From Saccoglossus kowalevskii (taxonomy: Eukaryota; Hemichordata; Enteropneusta; Harrimaniidae): a DNA stretch of 13,931 nucleotides. The stretch's first letter is position 1; the number at the start of each line of letters is the position of its first letter. Under the pieces are notes generated by a model. That model searched no databases and was not told the origin of the DNA. It worked only from the letters and a program-made list of their open reading frames with translations. Made by a program: the position numbers and the translations under genes. The DNA is taken from NCBI RefSeq assembly GCF_000003605.2, contig NW_003143794.1, positions 32,380 through 46,310 on the forward strand, given 5' to 3'. Below are positions 8,804 to 13,931 of the stretch, one piece after another.

Positions 8804-9262
8804 TTACTGTCATATAAAAGAGAACCTTCATCTCTCTATTCTGGACTGGTGTCATATGTGAAAGATCCCACCTTCCATTTTGATGCAAATACATTTCACT
8901 TTCACATATCACTTTCATCCTGTTCTCAATTTTGTGTGTTTCATTATCTCGTAGTCCCACCCCCCACAAATTGTTCTGAAGTTAGAGCAATTCATTATAG
9001 ACAAGGTTGTAAATGTGGACGTATATATCATGCTGATAGATGGTTGAGGGCAACATTACTACTAAGAAGACCATTATATGGTAACAAATTCCCTCTAGCA
9101 ACTGTGAATCTACGGGAGTTTACAATGTCAGCAACCAATCCCTGGGGTATCCTCGAATCATCACGCAAAATGTCTCTCCCCATCATGAGCAAATATGCAG
9201 TGGCGGTTCCCAATCAAAGGGAATTTAAGCAGGATATAATGCGTCATGTTGCTATGGAATAA
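8804..9262 (+). CDS. Unidentified open frame, possible exon or fossil coding sequence
   Basis: This is the longest open stretch in the window, 152 codons from just after TGA 8801-8803 to TAA 9260-9262. It has no ATG before 9125, so it cannot be a simple intronless gene from its start. A pyrimidine-rich run ending CTCGTAG at 8948-8954 could be a splice acceptor, which would leave about 102 codons of terminal exon; AATAAA at 9355-9360 could serve as its poly(A) signal. The peptide contains GCKCGRIYHADRWLRATLL, TNPWGILESSRK and YAVAVPNQREFKQDIMRHV, none of which I recognise. The opposite strand is also open at 9028-9213 (peptide with LLMMGRDILRDDSRIPQG), so the strand is uncertain. A decayed retroelement is an alternative. 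No function is assigned. Confidence 0.25.
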   Translation, partial: LLSYKREPSSLYSGLVSYVKDPTFHFDANTFHFHISLSSCSQFCVFHYLVVPPPTNCSEVRAIHYRQGCKCGRIYHADRWLRATLLLRRPLYGNKFPLATVNLREFTMSATNPWGILESSRKMSLPIMSKYAVAVPNQREFKQDIMRHVAME

Positions 9263-12056
9263 GATTAACGTTGTCGGGGTATTGGCCAGGTCTGGCTACC
9301 TCACCACACGCTTGTAGTTGCTTTGCTTGTGTTTTCTGTTGTATAATTGATAAAAATAAATTGATGCATCTTAACATTCATGTGAATTGTAAAAGATAAT
9401 TGTTGCCTGATATCAGATTTCACCCACGCTGCACTACTGACACCGGGGAAAGCTTAAACTGTTGGAAAATCGTTATTGTACGTGTGTGTGTGTGTGTGTG
9501 TGTGTGTATGCATACATGAACCTAATAATATACCATTGTAGCCGTTATTAAGAATGGCTTATCAAGAATCGCTAGGACTCGCAGTCAAGATATCTATTGT
9601 TACGATGATTTATTTCACTGCTTCCTGTCGATATGTCATCATCTTACTTCTTGACTTGAATTGCTTCAGTGCTAACGACCCGCAGTGTACATTTAAAATG
9701 TCGGAACAAATGCACCACATGAATGCACGTTGATGATATTTGATGGTTATTGATGAGAGACAATTGATAAGATTTTGACGCATCTTTGAAAAATAGCTCT
9801 TCAATGAATTGAAAATTTATTTTAGTTCTGCACAAGAAATCTCATTTACAAATTGTTAAATATCGTGAAAATTGGAAGGTGAAACAAAATACACTCCAGT
9901 GTTTTGTCCTGCTTTGAATCGGTTCATACAATATACATGTAATTCATTTATTAAAAACACACAGTGACACAATTATGTGGAAATGGGGTATATGTATTCA
10001 CCTTTTTCATTGTCACTAGAACATATGTAAATAAAATGAGTTGAACTTGAATGTGAGAGGAAATACCCAACCACTCTTCTATTGCTAACAAAATCCTTTA
10101 ATTTCACATGGTCACTTATATTGTCTCATTTCACGCTAAAGGGATTCAAATTGTAGGTGTACAGAAAAAAACCACACATTTTCAATATTCAAGAAATGTT
10201 TTGTTTGTGTATTGTATTGAGTTAACCGAGTTAAATTGGAACATCACTGTTAATTAAAATATAAAAAAGTATGTTTTTGGGAAGAATGGAAAATATGTAT
10301 GAAATCATTAGGGATGGACTGTTTGAAAAGTGAGGGAGGGGAGCACGGGGGAACATTTATTTAATCCCTATGAAGTGATGACATTTGTGTATGCGAGTCA
10401 CTTGATGCACATCGATTAGAGATTTTATTGTTGTCTAGTCCACCTCTTGAAGTGTCAATCTTTGATATGGGTCTCGGTTACCCAGAATTCAAATGCTCAC
10501 TAAACAAATATCTGAAGCTAAAACTTAAAAAAAATGTATTTAAAAATCTAGTGATGTAATCTGTGTGGTACATTATTAGCTTGGATTGATTTTCATGAAA
10601 ATTACATAAATATTTTAAATCCAAAAAAAACCCCACTTTGATGCTTTAACGAAAATGTGTTACAATTCTGAACATGCTTTTACAAAGGAGGAAGTTTTAA
10701 TTCATCGCTGAGGTCATGTTTTGTGTAGACTACTTCCTGCTATCAGTCTATGCATTATATACCACCATGCTCTGTTTATAACCTTTAATTATAATATAAA
10801 GATCACTGACTGATGTAACTACACGAACATGTACCAATATAGGCCATGACATTGGCTAGAAGCGTGTAATTGGATAACACAACTAACATATGCCCAGGGA
10901 ATATATGGATGTTAACTTGTGTGTTTCTCACTTTGACATGTAAAGGAGGATGCCCGTAATTCAATTTTTAACTTTCCCAGAATAATAATAATAAAAGAAC
11001 GTTCAAGATACAAAAACAGAATTACTGATTATTTTTCAAACTTTTTTTTAACAATGAATTCCAATTAAATTGGGTTTTTGTGGTTACCTCATCTCAGGAT
11101 ATATGCAAGGTATCAGATATTTTGGAAACTCTTTAAACCATCAATTATCCATATAGTTAGTGTACATACTATAGGTACAGTACAAGGTTGTAAAATTTAC
11201 TGTGATTACTGTGTTTCAGATTAGCCCAATAAATCAAACTCTGTGCTTTTGTAAATTGTTTTAAAATATAGGTTGGCAGAGATTTTCACATTCTCCTTAA
11301 TAGTTGCTTTTTAGGTCTGTGAGAAGATCATCATGGTTAACTTTGATGTTAGTTTTCAGAATGTATTTCCTGAATATACCTAAGTGCTTGTCATTTGCTA
11401 CAAAGACGGAAGTGCATGAAATCCAAAAATAAAACATTGTGGAAATGAACATATATAATTGGTATATATCATTTAGAGTTCATATCCATGAAATAAAATT
11501 CTTGATTTTTCCTCCAAAATGGGGAAGTAGGATTACCAAAACACATAAATGTAGAATTTGTTTTTATTTGATTTTTAGGAAACTAATTAATTTTACTAGT
11601 AAATATAAATCTCTGGCATGTGTAAGTGCTACAAACTATATATTTTCTGAAAGCGTGATTATAGAGAACTGACAGTAATGCCGTATGGCAACGAAACTTA
11701 CTTGATACACTAGAAAAAAATATTTGCATGAGAATTGTGAATTAATAATGACTTTAGAAATATTTATCTTTTCCACTATACATTTATCATTATGCGAAGT
11801 GATATTTACGAGCTCTTATATTTTTATTGTTCAATAAATTACATGTAATTTATGCATTAACTCCCTGTTGTTAGTTGCTTCATTAATTTATGATGATTGT
11901 TGGCTCTACATTGATCATTGACTTTGTAAAATGGTTTGCACATGTAAACGTATTTTTGAATAGGTCATCCAAAATGACTCATAGATAAAAATAAAATACA
12001 TTTTTTGTGCCAGGTGACAGTTCTGTACATTGAATGTCACTGTTATCTCTCATGAG
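9263..12056. other. Non-coding stretch
   Basis: Apart from the (GT)13 tract at 9482-9507 and a short (AAT) run at 10981-10993, I see no feature. Three G-runs at about 10333-10352 stand out in composition only. Open frames near 9610-9835 (minus) and 11439-11672 (plus) give peptides without recognisable domains. Confidence 0.4.
9482..9507. repeat. (GT)13 microsatellite
   Basis: Thirteen uninterrupted GT units. Likely length-polymorphic. Confidence 0.97.
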
Positions 12057-12375
12057 TTTTTTTTTTAAGTGCTGACATACTTTCATTACGCCACAGAAAC
12101 CTTATTCATGTCTGGGACTATATGACAGGGCGATGCGGCCATCTCTTTATCAAATGGTATTTTGATTCGTTATCCTGGTATCAGCCAGGCTCAGTTAAAC
12201 ACAAGCACATGCATACTATAACCAAGGTTCCCCAAAGTCCCATTCATAAGTGAATGAATTGCGGCCAGTTGACCCAGGGTAGGGGTCAACATTTTTATGT
12301 GTTCAACACCGGGTGGGATTTGAACTTGGGTCTACTGATCATGGGTCTGATATCTCAAGAGTCAATTACATGTAT
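12057..12375 (-). mobile_element. tRNA-derived SINE-like element
   Basis: Read on the minus strand, the sequence from about 12361 runs GAGATATCAGACCCATGATC, then GACCC, then AAGTTCAAATCCCA. This follows the order of a tRNA from the D-stem end through an anticodon arm (loop CCCATGA) to the T-arm. The B-box GTTCAAATC (12317-12325) fits GWTCRANNC. The anticodon and T stems no longer pair properly and the A-box region is unconvincing, so this is not a working tRNA gene. The body includes an 8-bp hairpin GTTGACCC/GGGTCAAC (12268-12290). The minus strand ends in A10 (T10 at 12057-12066), as expected of a retroposed 3' end. TATCTCTCATGAG (12044-12056) and TATCTCAAGAG (12351-12361) are similar and might be a target duplication, but the latter overlaps the tRNA-like head. 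The 5' boundary is uncertain. Confidence 0.5.
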
Positions 12376-12411
12376 GAGTCAATATGGATTGAAATGAACT
12401 TGTATATATTG

Positions 12412-12438
12412 TACACTGCTACTACATGTAGCAGTGTA
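12412..12438. repeat. Hairpin, perfect 11-bp arms with 5-base loop
   Basis: TACACTGCTAC (12412-12422) and GTAGCAGTGTA (12428-12438) are exact reverse complements around TACAT. The stem lies just beyond the head side of the SINE-like element. It is too short for a typical microRNA precursor and no T-run follows. Confidence 0.6.
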
Positions 12439-13511
12439 TCATGAACACCAAACCAGTTTAGATTCAGGTACAAATTCGTGCATGTTAACTAGCTAATATG
12501 CATAATAATTACATTGTAGTTGTAACTTTTACAGCTTGTTTGTTTCTGTTTCATATCAGCATGTTCAGTTGCATGCCCTTGTCCCTCATCCGCCTTTGAT
12601 TATAATTTTAGTATCAGTAACCATGGTGTTAATTGATTTGTATACTGTATAATGTTACATTATAGATTTACATTATGCATATGTACATGGAGCCACCAGC
12701 TAAAAGCTCTTAGTGCGATCTGATCAACTGATTTAAAAAAAACTGCATATGCCTTCTGGTGAAGCATCATATTGATGCATTTGAAATTATAGCTTGTACA
12801 TTTATGCTATAATATGATTGTGTATTACTCTGCCGTTTTTCATATTTGCAAGAAACTTGCGCATTCATATTTCAATGTTTAACTCTTTGAATACCATATA
12901 TTTATTCAACTTTTCTAGAATTACCCAGCAAAATGTTTTACCATATTTAAAAATTGTATTACCGGTAGGTCCGTAGCTAATTTAACAATTTGTATATCCA
13001 TTTAATTTTAATAACTAAGAAATTATAGATACAATATGTTAAAATTTCTAAAACTGCATCCAAATTTTGGTGGGAAATCTTTCAAAGAAGTTAAACATGT
13101 TAACACTTCAGAATTCTGTTTATTTGTTGTTGATATATCCACAAATAGCTTAATGTGTCACGAATAGCACACATTGGTCACAAATACATGCATTAATAGC
13201 ACATTTGTATAATTATAATTTGATTTTGAGGAGATTCTACCATGCTCTATCATGTATTGTATTGTGTACTTTCCTGATGACTGCATACAGTACTATTATT
13301 TAGCTATTTCTTATCCACTTCTACATTGTAAGGGAGTGCATTATAGTTTCATTGGACCTGTTATCTGAGAATGACTGATGCATCATTAGCTAAATGCACT
13401 TAAAGATCTGTAAAGTTTAGATCGATTTGAATAGCTGAACTTGGCAACTGTGTATGTCATTTTCTCATTATCACTAACTGATTACCTGCTTTATCTGCCC
13501 AGCATCTTTTT
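12439..13511. other. Non-coding stretch
   Basis: A+T-rich, with no exon or element recognised. Several TGCAT/ATGCATA words and short repeats of CACAAATA/AATAGCACA (13140-13206) are present. A TACCGGTAGG word at 12960-12969 also occurs at 1514-1523. Confidence 0.4.
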
Positions 13512-13931
13512 AGCTCCGCTGTCGACAAAGTCGACACAGCGGAGCTGTTCATATTACTGATTGTCCGTCGCTGTTTGTCTTCGGTGGCGTCAACTTTATA
13601 ATTTCAACTTCTTCTTCAAATTTGATATGCAAGTACCTTGGATGGTTCTTTCTCAGATTTGTTCATTTCATGTCAAAATCTCAAATTCTCTATTTTTGGT
13701 GAATATTTTTGTAATTTTTGGTAAAATGTGATTTTTTTCGACTTCTTGTAAAAAACCGCACGTCCGATTACTTTGATATTACATATATAGGTACTACATG
13801 TGGACCTCTCTCAGATTTGTTCATTTCGTGATATCTTTAATTCTCTAATTTTGATGAATATTTTTGTCATTTTTGGTAAAAAGTGACATTTTCAACTTCT
13901 TGTTAAAAACAGCAAGTCCGATTGCTTTGAT
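13512..13931 (+). mobile_element. Hairpin-headed repeat element with ~155-bp tandem units (truncated by window end)
   Basis: The element opens with AGCTCCGCTGTCGAC and its inverted copy GTCGACACAGCGGAGCT (13512-13546; the second arm has two extra bases, CA). GTCCGTCGCTG follows. Then come at least two units, and the start of a third, of a degenerate tandem repeat: CTCAGATTTGTTCATTTC at 13652 and 13810 (offset 158), and CRACTTCTT near 13605, 13739 and 13893 (offsets 134 and 154). Units share GAATATTTTTGT.ATTTTTGGTAAAA and a GTCCGATT.CTTTGAT block. A TTTTTAGCTC...GAGCT hairpin, then GTCCGTCG, then tandem units of about 155 bp is a pattern I know from molluscan repeats; bivalve pearl-type elements also have tandem cores near 160 bp, but I cannot prove membership. 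The right end lies outside the window. Confidence 0.7.

Larger units (their letters stand above)
2396..13931 (+). other. SAE1: Presumed long SAE1 intron and/or downstream sequence
   Basis: A consensus donor opens an intron at 2396, but no later SAE1 exon is recognisable in the following 11.5 kb. I looked for the segments that normally follow, the FCP/EALEVDW-like block and the C-terminal acidic and Gly-rich blocks, and found none. Either the intron exceeds the window, short divergent exons were missed, or the locus is interrupted. Its repeats are listed separately. Confidence 0.4.

Noticed and set aside
9028-9213. Retroelement protease/RT coding on the minus strand, suggested by LLMMGRDILR
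   Set aside because: Only a GRDI-like phrase recalls retroelement proteases. The residues that should follow do not, and the frame is bounded by stops on both sides.
10333-10352. G-quadruplex from GGG, GGGG and GGGGG runs
   Set aside because: Only three runs are present. A fourth suitable G-tract is missing nearby.
12310-12380. A functional tRNA-Met gene on the minus strand
   Set aside because: The anticodon stem has mismatches, the T-stem does not pair, position 33 is not T and no acceptor stem is found. It is treated as a SINE head instead.

Overview
This window looks like nuclear DNA of a marine invertebrate, most likely a mollusc or another lophotrochozoan. It is A+T-rich (roughly two thirds, by eye) and nearly all non-coding. 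The coding sequence I recognise lies in exons with GT/AG introns, and no prokaryotic gene layout is visible. The taxonomic guess rests on three things: the very frequent ACATGT/TACATGTA words, a 3'-end repeat opening with an AGCTC...GAGCT hairpin and running into tandem units of about 155 bp (a layout I know from molluscan genomes), and a 2A-peptide relic of the kind carried by invertebrate non-LTR retrotransposons. The phylum is an inference.

The one recognisable host gene is SAE1 (AOS1), the non-catalytic half of the SUMO-activating E1 enzyme. Two consecutive internal exons are present on the + strand (1864-2035 and 2139-2395), joined across a 103-bp intron with intact splice sites and a continuous frame. 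They cover roughly residues 33-176 of a protein of about 350 residues. The first exon, which should carry the Tyr-Asp-Arg-Gln-Ile-Arg segment, must lie upstream of position 1. The C-terminal exons are not visible downstream. Most of the window is therefore best read as SAE1 intron: at least 1.8 kb upstream and perhaps 11.5 kb downstream, unless the gene copy is truncated.

The rest is repeats and possible regulatory sites. 396-470: a 24-codon ATG-started frame holding a perfect 2A ribosome-skipping motif (GDVETNPGP), probably a fossil of a retrotransposon N-terminus. 1231-1271: a cluster of POU/octamer-like words. 2476-2676 and 4878-5079: two copies of a dispersed repeat in the same orientation, about 2.4 kb apart. 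3791-4072: a degenerate tandem duplication with a period of 157 bp. 5125-5216 (+) and 12170-12259 (-): two diverged copies of a SINE-like body; the second belongs to an element with a tRNA-like head and an A-tail. 6711-6724: an RFX X-box-like site. 8243-8259: a palindrome of AGGTCA half-sites. 8804-9262: the longest open frame in the window, unidentified. 9482-9507: a (GT)13 microsatellite. 13512 to the end: the hairpin-headed element with tandem units, cut off by the window edge.

No tRNA gene, rRNA, CRISPR array or complete autonomous transposon is visible. Apart from the two SAE1 exons, functional readings here are hypotheses drawn from short motifs.
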